Below, in pieces: positions 11,529-22,615 of a DNA stretch of 64,000 bases; within the stretch, counting starts at the first letter, position 1, and every line of letters starts with the position of its first letter. Position numbers and translations under genes: made by a program. Source of the stretch: Jaltomata sinuosa. Lineage: Eukaryota; Streptophyta; Magnoliopsida; Solanales; Solanaceae. The notes beneath the pieces are model-generated. The model was not told the DNA's origin. It did not search any database and saw only the letters and a program-made list of their open reading frames with translations. Where the stretch lies: positions 310,001 through 374,000 of the forward strand of contig QJPP01007239.1 in assembly GCA_003996215.1 (NCBI GenBank), given 5' to 3'.

Positions 11529-11761
11529 TCACGAATAACAAAAGAGAATCATGTTAGGTCGACTACCAACGTAAAACTTATCAATTCATGATGAATCCTC
11601 GTAATACAGAATGACGGAAAAAAAATTAAAGGGCAATATGGTCATCATGCCAACATCATTATAGGAGGATAAAATTGGATGCAAGTATAGTATACAACTA
11701 TTTTACATTCTTCATTCTCTTTCTCCAAACAAAAAACAGAGCAAAAACAGAGCACTCAAAA

Positions 11762-14700
11762 ATGGCAGCTCTGTTTTCCCTCTCTAAAATCCTCTGTTTC
11801 TCTCTTTTCATCTCCGTCTTCTTCACCGTATCTCATTCCGATGATTTATCAGCTCTTTTAGCCTTCAAATCTCGATCCGATACATCGAATTCTCTCACTT
11901 CATGGTCTAAAAATGTCCCCTGTTCTTCATGGTTAGGTGTAAATTGTCATCCAATTACTCGTAGAGTCGTAAAAATCGTACTCAATAACTTAAATCTCAC
12001 TGGCTCAATTCATCCATTAATTCATCTTACACAAATTCGTCATCTAAGTTTACATCACAATTCTCTCAGCTCCATTCCGAATTTCGATTTTTGGCCTAAT
12101 CTCAAACATGTTTACCTCTCTCACAACAAGTTTTCGGGTGAATTTCCATCTGGAATTCACCGTCTGAAGCGTCTCAGGCGGCTTGATTTGTCGTATAATG
12201 AGTTTTCCGGTGAGATTCCTGTGAAGGAGTTGAATCAGTTGCCGCATTTGATGACTCTACGTCTCGAGTTTAACTCTCTTAGCGGATCACTTGGTGCTGA
12301 TGATGAAACAAGTGCTTTTGCTTCTGTTAAGGAATTCAATGTTTCTGGCAACAACTTTTCCGGGAAAATCCCAAATTGGTTGTCGAAATTTCCAATGGCA
12401 TCTTTTACAGGTAAAAGGCGGGAAATGAGCGGGTTGGATCAAATTTGAACGAGTCAAAACAGATAAAGTTCACGAGTAGCCATTTTTTTCAGTTCGTGTA
12501 ATTGAGAATTAACCACTGTCTTGTTACAGGATATTGTCGTGGAGTTTCACTTGTGAAATTTGAGATTTCATGACAATGGCTATTTTCTCAATTACATGAC
12601 CGGAAAATGGCTATCCCGCCCTGTTCCTACTGTCAAAACTGGTCAAAATAACAAACGCGTCAAGTTTTATTTGTATCAAAATGAGTTAAATAACGGGTCA
12701 TTTTCACAGTTGGCATTAAAAGGCCACTATTTAAATTTTGTCCCTATTACGCCGGTGAGCTAAAATTTTCGCTCAACTTCTTCTGAAGGCAGAATTTAGC
12801 TGACTGAGCTAACGGGCACAAAATTTAAAGAGTGGTTTAAAAAAAGAACCATATTGTGCAAATATTACTGAGGTAACGGTGATAATCCTATGTAGAATTA
12901 GCGTCTACTAGCCACTTTTCGGTCTATTCTTTGAAAAATAACCATTGTCATGGAGTTTTGAATTCCACAGCTCGAGTTTTATTTGTGGAATTCGAAGCTT
13001 CATGACATGAGTTGCTCTTTTTCAATTACAGGAGCTGAAAAGTGGTTTTTTATGAATTTTACTCTAATCCTACCTACACAACATGATCCGATTTCTCTAT
13101 CTTTTTTAGTTTGCTTTTCGAAGGGCAAGAAAACATGTGAAAGCTAATGTATTTTTTCTTATAGGAAACATTCGTCTCTGTGGATATCCATTACGAACTA
13201 TTTGCCCGAGTGAAACTGTGAATAGTGATCCAACAGTAATGAGCACTCCAAATTCACAGTTCAACTTTCCTAATCAAAGCAAGAAGAATTTGAGTGAAAA
13301 CATGTTCCTCTTGATAGTCACAATCGATGCAGCTGGCGTTATGATGACCGTCCTAGTAATAACGTGGTGTTGTTATTACAGAAAGAAGAATCAAGAAAGT
13401 GAAATCTACAAGTTGAAGAAGAGGACCACGACGTATAATCAGGACACGAGTAGTTCAAGTCTGTACCATTCATTCGAATATGGTAACAAGAAAACAAGTG
13501 ATCAATTTGCAACAATGGTTTGTTTTGAAGGATGCAAAGGTTTCAACAAAGTTGATGATTTGTTGAAAGCCTCAGCTGAGATGTTGGGAAAAGGAAGTGT
13601 TGGAACAAGTTACAAAGTGGCTATTTTGGACAATGGAGATGTTGTTGTGGTTAAAAGAGTAATTGAAAAGTTGAAGAAAATGAAAGATGTTGATGGATTT
13701 TTGAGATTGATTGGTAATTTGAGACATACAAATGTTGTGTCACTTAGAGCTTATTATTCTTCAAAAGAGGAGTTGCTTCTTGTCTATGATTTTCTCCCCA
13801 ATGGAAGCCTACACAATATCTTACATGGTAATTTCTTCATCTCTACCTTTTCAATTCCAAAATCCAAATTTTCTACAATTTCTCATAATCAACGCAAATC
13901 TATAGCCAGTTCGGTAAAACTTTCAGAATCTGTTTATTTTGAAAAGTGTTTTTTTGTCAAAAGTACTTTTTGATTAGATGTTTGTGTCTGACTAATTAAT
14001 TTGAAAAACACTCTTGTTAATATTAGAGCAGCAATTTGTATTTGATCAATCTTTTAGAAAGTGCTTCTGGGAGAATTTGTTTTTTCCAGCTCTGTTACTA
14101 CTCAGAAGCACTTATGTTTTTTCTAAAAGCTTGACGAAACACCTCAGCTCTCTAAAATAAGCATTTTTAAAAAACAATAAACACTTTTAACTTTCCAAAA
14201 GCTTGGCCGAACAGGCTATTAATTAAGAATAGAATGGAATGGTTATCAAGAGTTCATATAGTTGATCTCCATTTACATGAGATTGAAATGTAATTGAATA
14301 ATTGACTTACAAATCATCTTATATACTATCAGCGTAATTTAACATGTTATAGTAAGTTGTCTGTCAGATAACAAGTTACGTACACTTATCGTAATCGGTT
14401 ACGTATATTTATCTTTTAGGTGATCTGATACTGTAAAAGTTCCACAGGTAATCGTGGACCGGGAAGAACGCCATTGGATTGGACAACAAGACTAAAATAT
14501 GCATTAGGAGCAGCAAAGGGACTTAGTTTTTTGCATAGCCACAACAAAACCAAGATTTGCCATGGGAATTTCACATCATCAAACATACTAATTGATCACT
14601 ATGGCAATGCTTGTGTCTCTGATATATGTCTCCACTTGCTCTTACAAATGCCAAATTCATCAAACAATGGGTACAAAGCACCAGAATTATCAACACAAAA

Positions 14701-15031
14701 CAATGTAAACACTAACCAAAATCCAAGAAAATTTTCTCAAAAGAGTGATGTTTATAGTTTTGGAGTGGTTTTGTTAGAGATTTTGACAGGGAAAATTGCA
14801 ACAAGTGAAGGGGAAACAAGTTTAGCAAAATGGGTACAAAGGGTTGTGAACAAAGAATGGACTTGGGATGTGTTTGATTTTGAACTTGCAAGGTATAAAG
14901 AAAGGGAAGATGAAATGGTTGCACTTTTAAAAGTGGCTATGGCTTGTTTGGTTTCATCTCCAAAAGATAGGCCAAAGATGATTGTAGTGGAGAAAATGAT
15001 TGAAGACATCGCGAAAAAAGAGAACATATAG
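11762..15031 (+). CDS. LRR receptor-like kinase, probably catalytically inactive
   Basis: Exons 11762-12410, 13165-13827 and 14448-15031 join in phase to 631 residues. A signal peptide (1 to about 26) is followed by an LRR N-terminal cap (DDLSALLAFKS, then a paired-Cys motif ending LGVNC), about five LRRs (repeats such as LDLSYNEFSGEIP), a membrane span at about 263-286, and a kinase-like domain from about 350. This is the LRR-III type layout seen in pollen receptor kinases and the so-called probable inactive kinases. The Gly-loop GKGSVG (358-363) and Lys in VVVKRV (380) are present, but the HRD motif reads HGN (476-478) and DFG reads DIC (496-498); APE survives as APEL. Loss of both Asp-centred motifs argues for a pseudokinase with a scaffolding or ligand-sensing role. 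An in-frame start at 11675 would put an odd leader before the signal peptide, so ATG 11762 is preferred. Confidence 0.9.
12474..12617. mobile_element. Inverted-repeat element in receptor-kinase intron 1 (copy 1)
   Basis: AGTAGCCATTTTTTTCAGTT at the left mirrors GGAAAATGGCTATC at the right, and TGTAATTGAGAATTAACCAC mirrors GACAATGGCTATTTTCTCAA. It is non-coding and hairpin-forming. Confidence 0.6.
12906..13052. mobile_element. Inverted-repeat element in receptor-kinase intron 1 (copy 2)
   Basis: Same organisation as copy 1: ACTAGCCACTTTTCGGTC at the left and GCTGAAAAGTGGTTTTT at the right, with CATTGTCATGGAG and TTCATGACATGAG in the middle. The two copies lie about 430 bp apart within one intron. 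Confidence 0.55.
13902..14219. mobile_element. MITE in receptor-kinase intron 2
   Basis: ATAGCCAGTTCGGTAAAACT at the left matches the reverse complement of the right end (ATAGCCTGTTCGGCCAAGCT). Internal words are shared with the element at 10880-11204, so both belong to one family. Confidence 0.7.
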
Positions 15032-16037
15032 ATATTACGTTACTGACCCTCAGAGATTTCTCGATTATGAAAAAGGAGAACAAAAAGGGAGAAAATAAGA
15101 GTTCTTTACTACTAATTGTTCTCCTTCTACTCACAACTTGAATTTGATTCTTGGTAGTCAATTAGTTATGATAAATTTTTTTATTGTTTTCAATTTTTAC
15201 CTAGAAATAATTTGGTACAATTACTATATCATTCCTTACTTCTTTCTTTAATTCTTGTTTTCTTGTATGTATTGTCCATTTCTTACAATTGTATTTGCTA
15301 AAGAGAATGTAAAAAATAATAATTGGATCACATGTTTGTTTTCCTATGGGTCTAGAATTGTTTTTCTTTTTTAAAATAAATAATTAAAGGAACTTTTAAA
15401 AATAGTGACTATATAGCTAGTATTATATTTTCTATTACTAAGGGATATGCTACCATTATAAACATTCTTCTGCCTTAAACCAGAAGTCTCGGGTTCAAGT
15501 CTTGAAAATAAAGTCTTCTTTAGTAGAGAACGATAAAACCCGTTATAATAACCTTTTTACTCTGAGAATTTGAATTAGTCAGACTGTTCTAAACTACGTA
15601 ACTGACCCTCCTTCAATCTATGTAATTGAGCATCCTTCAATCTATGTAACTACGTCACACAACTTTGCGGAATATTTTCAGGTGGCCAAGAAAAAAACGG
15701 AAAAAAGTATAGAATTAATGCATTTGCACCATACAAATAGAATTAATGCATATATTCTAGTATTCTACACATGATGTATTTATTATCAAGTTTTCATTTT
15801 CAGCCAGTCTGGATCATTAAAGGATAAGAAAGAACATACATGTATAATGGACCTATTTTGCTATGCCAGTTGCAGTTTAAGGCCCATGATAGTGACTTGA
15901 GAAAATGTAGGGGCCTCTTTAGAGGAACAAATGTTGACATAAACAACTCTACTTGTACACCTTTGGAACACATGTTGGCACATTCATTGTCTTCGACTAC
16001 GGGTGGCAAAATCAGTCCATGAAAACATGACGTCAAA
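15032..16037. other. Intergenic region
   Basis: 3' flank of the receptor kinase. A short direct repeat (CTTCAATCTATGTAA) lies at about 15613-15650. Weak open frames on both strands at 15800-16060 resemble nothing I know. A B-box-like GGTTCAAGTC near 15493 may be a SINE scrap. No gene supported. Confidence 0.4.
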
Positions 16038-16395
16038 TAGGAGTGGGCAAAATCGGCCATGGAAACATGACTCGTTCAACTAGTCATGTTTGGTGGAGTC
16101 ATGTTTATTAACTATGTTACTTGATTTGACCAATTCAGTCCATTGAAAAGTTAGGTTGATTTGGACTAAATATGTGGCCCAAATTGATATATCGTTTAAA
16201 AAGCTTCTTTTTTCGTTATGTTATGTATAGTCATAATAATAATAATAAAAATTAGGTAATTAAATAAATTATAAGAAAAGAAATAAAGAAATTAAAACAT
16301 AGAAAGAGTTGGACGGGTTAATGACCTATCCATTTATTGACTCAACTCATCTTGATCCGCCTAAATTCAACCAACCCTCCTATTTGACACTCCTA
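16038..16395. mobile_element. MITE with TAGGAGTG ends
   Basis: It starts TAGGAGTGGGCAAAAT and ends ATTTGACACTCCTA, an inverted repeat of about 14 bp. Flanks CGTCAAA and CGTTCAA look like an imperfect target duplication of hAT size. The interior is AT-rich and non-coding. Confidence 0.7.
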
Positions 16396-16449
16396 CGTTC
16401 AATTATATGAATTCTCACTATCCATATATTGTTTGGCTTTACGCTAATT

Positions 16450-16575
16450 GTCAACCTAATCGTAACCAATCCTCCTCCTTCACTTAGGCTTGGAGATGAC
16501 ATGAGGAAGTAATATAATCGTAACCAACCCTCCTCCTTTATTCAGACTTAAGACTGACAATATGAGCAAGTACTG
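16450..16575 (+). repeat. Imperfect tandem duplication (two ~60-bp units)
   Basis: AATCGTAACCAATCCTCCTC and AATCGTAACCAACCCTCCTC each begin a similar stretch of about 55-60 bp containing TTAGGCTTGGAGA or TCAGACTTAAGA. No coding role is seen. Confidence 0.6.
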
Positions 16576-16924
16576 ATATTGGATCATACTGATTTAAAAT
16601 CTTGGATCCGACTCTGGTTCCACACAAGAAAGACAAGGGTCACAATGTCAAGTTATTCTCAGTTCTTTGCACAACTGTTGTCTTGCTGTTGCTTCATATG
16701 AGGAGCCATGTTGTCTTAGCCAAAAGGTGTGAATGATGTGCAAAAAGGGTCCCCAATTACTCACTGGCAATGGCCCATTTGATAGGACATGTAGCTTTGC
16801 TCTCAAATATAAACTTGACTATCATGGTGGCATTTTTTTGGTTGGAAAGAGACAATAAAAATACAGATAGGCTTGACGAAGTTGAGCTGTACTAATAGAA
16901 TCGTTTTTGTCTCGAGTCTCATAT

Positions 16925-17065
16925 AGAAAAGGGCAGTCCAGTGCACTAAGCTCCCGCTATGCATAGGGTTCGGGGAAAGACCGAACCAAAAGGATCTATT
17001 GTACATAGTCTTACCTTGCAATTCTACAAGAAGTTTCCACAGCTCAAACTAGTGACCCTCCTGGT
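16925..17065 (+). mobile_element. SINE-like dispersed repeat
   Basis: The order GCAGTCCAGTGCACTAAGCT, GGGTTCGGGGAAAGACCG, GTACATAGTCTTACCTTGCA and a degenerate B box (AGCTCAAACTAGTGACC) is that of a common Solanaceae repeat with a tRNA-like segment. A related inverted fragment is at 50225-50330. Confidence 0.55.
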
Positions 17066-17766
17066 CTCATATACCTACATTAAAATCCCTGTATTGTAAT
17101 TTCTGCATGACAATTCCTACATTTCAGCCATTATGGAACACTTATTTTGCTTTTCTTTCACCAAGCTCATTGCGCAAGATGATTCCATATATCGAGGTCA
17201 GAATGGGATTGGACATTTTCTCATCTTACCGTAATGCCTGGTTTGTATTGATTTCCGATTGACTTGGTTCTAAACCAAACAACCCCTAAGTAAATTGTGA
17301 AAAAAGGGATGACAATCACCAAAGCAACAACTGATGATGTAACACTGTCAAACTACATTATAGAGACACCAGTAAGTAAACTGATATTCTACTACTTTCA
17401 TTTAAATAGGAAGGGCAATGTAGTGAGTGCAGACATAGAACAACCAAGTTCTTACACTGCGAAAATATACATTATTCCCGTGGGACTAAATATCCAAAGA
17501 AAAAAAAAAAGAAGCTAAAATCTGACTTGGAAAGACGATGCCAGCTATATTACACGATGACACGGGAATTAAGAGGTCCATCGAGAGTTGATTATGAGAA
17601 AAAACATGATGAAACTGCCGTTAATCTGTTACAAAACTTTTTGACCTCAACCTCACCTTGGTTAACAGCAGCTCGACAATGTTTCTCAAAAGGGTGGAAG
17701 GCTTGCATGAAAATAATCAACTATATGCACATTGAACTGATAAATAGTTTACCAACGTTTTCTGTG
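17066..17766. other. 3' flank of the FTSH4-type gene
   Basis: Downstream of the minus-strand stop codon at 17767. It likely includes the 3' UTR. Two short plus-strand open frames here are antisense or chance; nothing else seen. Confidence 0.4.
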
Positions 17767-18845
17767 CTAAGATCCTACTGGAGCAATGCCTTTGGTTTTG
17801 GCAGCGGCAGTAGCTGCAGCGGCTGCTGCAGCAGCAGCTGCGGCTGCAGCTGCACTTGGACTCTGGGGAGGTCTTGGATTGGACTGCGATGTACTTTCAA
17901 CTGTTACTGGTTGATGTTGCTTCTGCTGTGCCTGTTGAGATTTGACCTGGGCAAGCAAGGCCTTGATCTGGCCTCCGGTTAGTGTCTCCTGCTCAAGCAA
18001 TGCATTAGCAAGAGCATGAAGCTCTTTATTATGGGTAGTGAGAATCGTTTTCGCATTGTTGTAAGCCCTTTCAAGTAATTCTCTTACTTCCTTCTCGATT
18101 AGAAGCCTAGTCTCAGTGCTCATGCTCTTCCCATCATCGTCGTAGTTGTGGGTAACGAGCCCCACTTCTTTGCTCATACCAAACTTGGTGACCATGGTTC
18201 TGGCTAGCTTGGTTGCTTGCTTGAGATCATCAGATGGACCAGAAGTTACTTCACTTTCCCCGAAAATGAGCTCTTCAGCAACTCGCCCACCCATGGCAAC
18301 ATCAAGTCTAGCAAGCATCTGCTTACGGGAGATGCTCGTCTGGTCCTTTTCAGGCAATTGAGCAACCATACCAAGAGCCATTCCTCGTGGAACAATGGTT
18401 GCTTTGTGCACCGGAAGAGCCCCATCTGTATGAACAGCTACAAGTGCATGGCCACCTTCATGATAGGCTGTGAGTTTTCTCGACTCTTGGGATATAAAAG
18501 CTGATTTGCGCTCACTTCCCATCATGATCTTGTCCTTAGCATGCTCTAGATCAGCCAAGCTTACAGCTTTGGCACCATCCATTGCAGCCTTCACAGCAGC
18601 GATATTCACCAAGTTTGCAAGGTCAGCACCAGAAAATCCAGGAGTCCCCCGAGCAATGATCATAAGGTCAACATCATCCGCTTTCAGAATCTGCCAAACA
18701 GGATATTCTTTGGATGAGAAATTAGCAATGAGCCTAAACAGACCCCTTATAGGATATAATATTCACATGGCATCAGCTGTCCAAGAATGAGAGAATATAC
18801 ATAAACCAAACATGGAAAAAAGGAAGCTTGACACAGCACGACCAT

Positions 18846-18891
<46 letters not shown>

Positions 18892-19789
18892 TACCCAGTG
18901 TGATCCCACAAATGGGGACTGCAGAGGGTGGAGTGTACGCAGACCTTACCCCTATCTTTCTCGGGTAGAGAGGTTATTTTCGATAAACCCTCGACTCAAG
19001 TAAAAACATTTTAGAAAACAGGTTTGAAGAAAAACAAGAAATATAGCGCAACATAGTAACTCATTTTCATTCTAGGAGCTAAAAACTAAAAGAGAAAGTA
19101 GCAACTTACAATAAATAAATAGCGTCTAGACGAGAAATGATGAATCAATGACAAAGTAAAATATGTCAAAGGCAAAATGAAACGGGAGAAGATATCCACT
19201 CACTGAAGCTTTTGGAGATGATAACAGTTTTTGCATCTTAGAAAACTTTGAATGATCAATAGTGCAGGGAAAATGAAAATATATTACCAATACACAAGGA
19301 AAGAGGATGTGATCTAAAACACTAAATGGGAAAAGAAAACAGGGAAGTATACTGGCTGTTTATAGCAAGCACAATAAAGTTGAGACACACTACTGATAGA
19401 TTGTGACAGTAATTATCTGGAAACTGCAGCATCACCAGAAATGTCCCAGTTTTAGAAAGATTACCTTTGACATGTGAGATTCCAAAATCTGCTTCCGCCC
19501 TTCGACATCAGGATTTGGGACAACAATGTTGCGATCAAATCGTCCAGGTCTCACCAATGCCTTATCCAATGACTCAGCGAAATTAGTGGCAGCAATCACA
19601 ATGATTCCATCATTTTGTTTGAACCCATCCAGCTCGACGAGCAACTGATTTAAAGTCATCCTCATATATTGCTGGTCCTTTGGGTTACGGCTTCCTCCAA
19701 TGGCATCAATCTCATCAATGAATATAATGCATGGTGATCGCTTCTTAGCAGCAGCAAAAAGGTCTCTCACTCTCCGAGCTCCGACACCG

Positions 19790-19830
<41 letters not shown>

Positions 19831-22571
19831 GGGAACCCCAGCTTCTCCAGCTATGGCCCTCGCCAACATGGTCTTACCAGTTCCAGGGGGGCCAACAAGT
19901 AATACTCCTTTTGGGAGCTTTCCACCAAGACGAGTGAAACGCTGTACCCAAAAATTGCTGATATGAGCAATTTGTAAAACATTTACCTCAAACCCTTAAA
20001 ACAAAGATACCTCTCAAGTCCCACTAAGAATAAGCAATTAAAAGCATTGGGCTGATGTCGAGTGAAGATATTGCAGCTAATAAGACGTTGACACATATAA
20101 ACTATATATCACCACCTTTAGTAATCAGCAAAAATAAGTCATGAATTACATAGTTGACTGTCCAAGATAAGTATCTTTGACTGAAGTGGATATTATAGGC
20201 AACAGGTAAAAAGATTTGGTATAATACAACCAAAGTAAGCAAAAGCACAAATGGCCACCAAAAGCCTTCTGGTTTGTACCTTTACTCCTTTTATTCTTTT
20301 TTTTTCGATAAATGTAAAGTTGTATTCCTCAGCATCACGACTAAGCTGGCAACCTCCAAAAAATTGAGCCCAGAAGGACCTATACCTATAATATGTGTCT
20401 CTTATGACCACATTGTTAGCTGTGACTACATACTATTCGTGATTCTAGATTTTCTTAAGTTCCATAAAATTTCTGTCGACATGTTGCTGATGATCGTAAA
20501 AATCTTGATCATGGTAGTTTATATATTGCAAAAGCTTTTCATCTTTCATTACTGTTTGTTTACGGTTGTGTTGTGTTACCAGCTTGATTTTGTCTACAGC
20601 ATCATGTTAAAATAAAATGTGTTTTCCCCACATTTCTATCCTTGGCATATTTTCAGATGGGTATTTAAAGAGAGCTGGTGAAAACAGTGTCGTAACAGAT
20701 GAACTTCGTCCTGCATTTCTAGTATAATAATGTGTGGAACACCAAAGAACAAAATTCATCACTGTGTTATTTTTGTTTACTTACCTGGATTGGTGACTCA
20801 AATATCAAATATATAGGACTTTATTCCGCAGATGAAGTCACTGAATTGCTTGTGATTACTGAAGAAACCTCCCAGATTAACTCACCTTAGGATCTCGGAG
20901 ATAGTGAACAATTTCTTCCAGCTCATATTTTGCCTCATCAACACCCTTCACATCAGAAAATCTTGTATTGGTTTCCATACTCGGTTGCACTTCCTCATTT
21001 AGACCAAGTCCTGATGCAGAAAATGGATTAAGAAAAAGACAATAGTAGAATGCATCTGAATAGAGCTTCAAAAGCCAAAGAAAAATTGCAGAACTCCTAT
21101 ACCTTTGCTGATTCCTCTATCTTCAATGAGAGCACCAACTCCAGAAATCAAGAGAAAGGCCACAGCTAAAGACCGGAATGTACGCCACAACTGTTCTTTG
21201 AAGTTACCTCCTTCAACGGCCACCATATGTATAGGAGTATTACGAGTACCAAGAACACCATCCTTTGTTGATTTCCCAACATTTCTAAGAGCTGACAGAG
21301 CCCCTATATTCTCTTCCTCCATATGAGATGTAGCAGAACCAGCAATCCCTGAAAAGAGCTCTTGTCAGCATCATTAGTATCCATGATAAACTAATTAAAG
21401 GAAGAAACCCTCATCAGCAAGTACTAAATGTTCAATATTTAGAGTAATCTATTCTCGAGTAATACAAGGTAATGAGAGACATCTAATTATTACTACCTCT
21501 CTGCAAAGTCCGGAGCAGCTCACTTTCATCAAGTCTGTCAGCCTTTACCAGTGCCTTGACATACTCCGACACTGCCGCTGGATTGGAATGCAATGAAGGT
21601 TGGCTTTCAAACATCCTTATGACTGTTTCTGGATCACTTCTATGATATGCAGCATTACTAGTTTCCTCTCTTTCACGTACTCTGCGGGCTAGACTTCCCA
21701 CATAACTAGATTGAAACCTTTGCTTCGTATTTGCAACTCCATGAACTGCACATAAAAGAGGGACGGGTTGGAAATAGAACATAAGGTCAACCTCAAGATT
21801 CAGATTGCTGATGCAAAATGGGCTCTATCAGAAGATGGCAGTAGTTGCCTGAAATTGAAGTTACGAATTGTAGCTCCATAAACAAATACTGCATCAACAG
21901 TATTTCTGCCGAATAAGATGCATTCATTAACTTATAAGCTGATATGTTAACAAACTATGGTTGTAAGGTTCATAAGACTTGGAAGTATATGACCCACAAG
22001 GATTGCCCTAAACTTGGATGATTGCTAGCTCATTTCCGTGAAGTATCCTACTGAAAAGAAATGCTTCTGAGGGGCATTCACTAACCTTTTTTTTCCGTAA
22101 GGATGCATTCACTTACTTATGAGATGATATTTAACCCATTAAGGTTCACAAGACGTGGAAGTATATGAACAAAAGGAATGCAGTTAACTTAGGAGGTTTG
22201 CTAGCTCATTTCCATGAAGTTTGTTACTGAAACATAAATTGCTTATATGATTTGGATTCACTAATTTATAAGCTGAAATGTTAACTAATTAAAGTCTAAC
22301 ATTCACAAGAATTGGAAGTTTATGACTGAAAAGGATTGCAGTGAACTCGAGGTTTGCTAGCTCACTTCCATGAAGCATACTACTGAAAAAGAATTGTATT
22401 TGACTCGAGAGGCTGCTAGTTCATTTACAACAACAACCCAGTGTAATCCCACAAGTGGGGAAGCTAGTTCATTTACACAAAATGGTAAATAGGTTTCCAA
22501 CTTTATCTTGTAAAACACAAGAAAACTGTTCAAACCAAATTATTTGCAAAAACAATAAAGTGCACGCGGGG

Positions 22572-22615
<44 letters not shown>

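Noticed and set aside
14712..15027. Minus-strand frames over the receptor-kinase last exon
   Set aside because: Antisense of the kinase domain; no independent support.
15800..16060. Overlapping 60- and 86-codon frames on both strands
   Set aside because: No start context, splice partner or recognisable domain; probably chance or repeat sequence.
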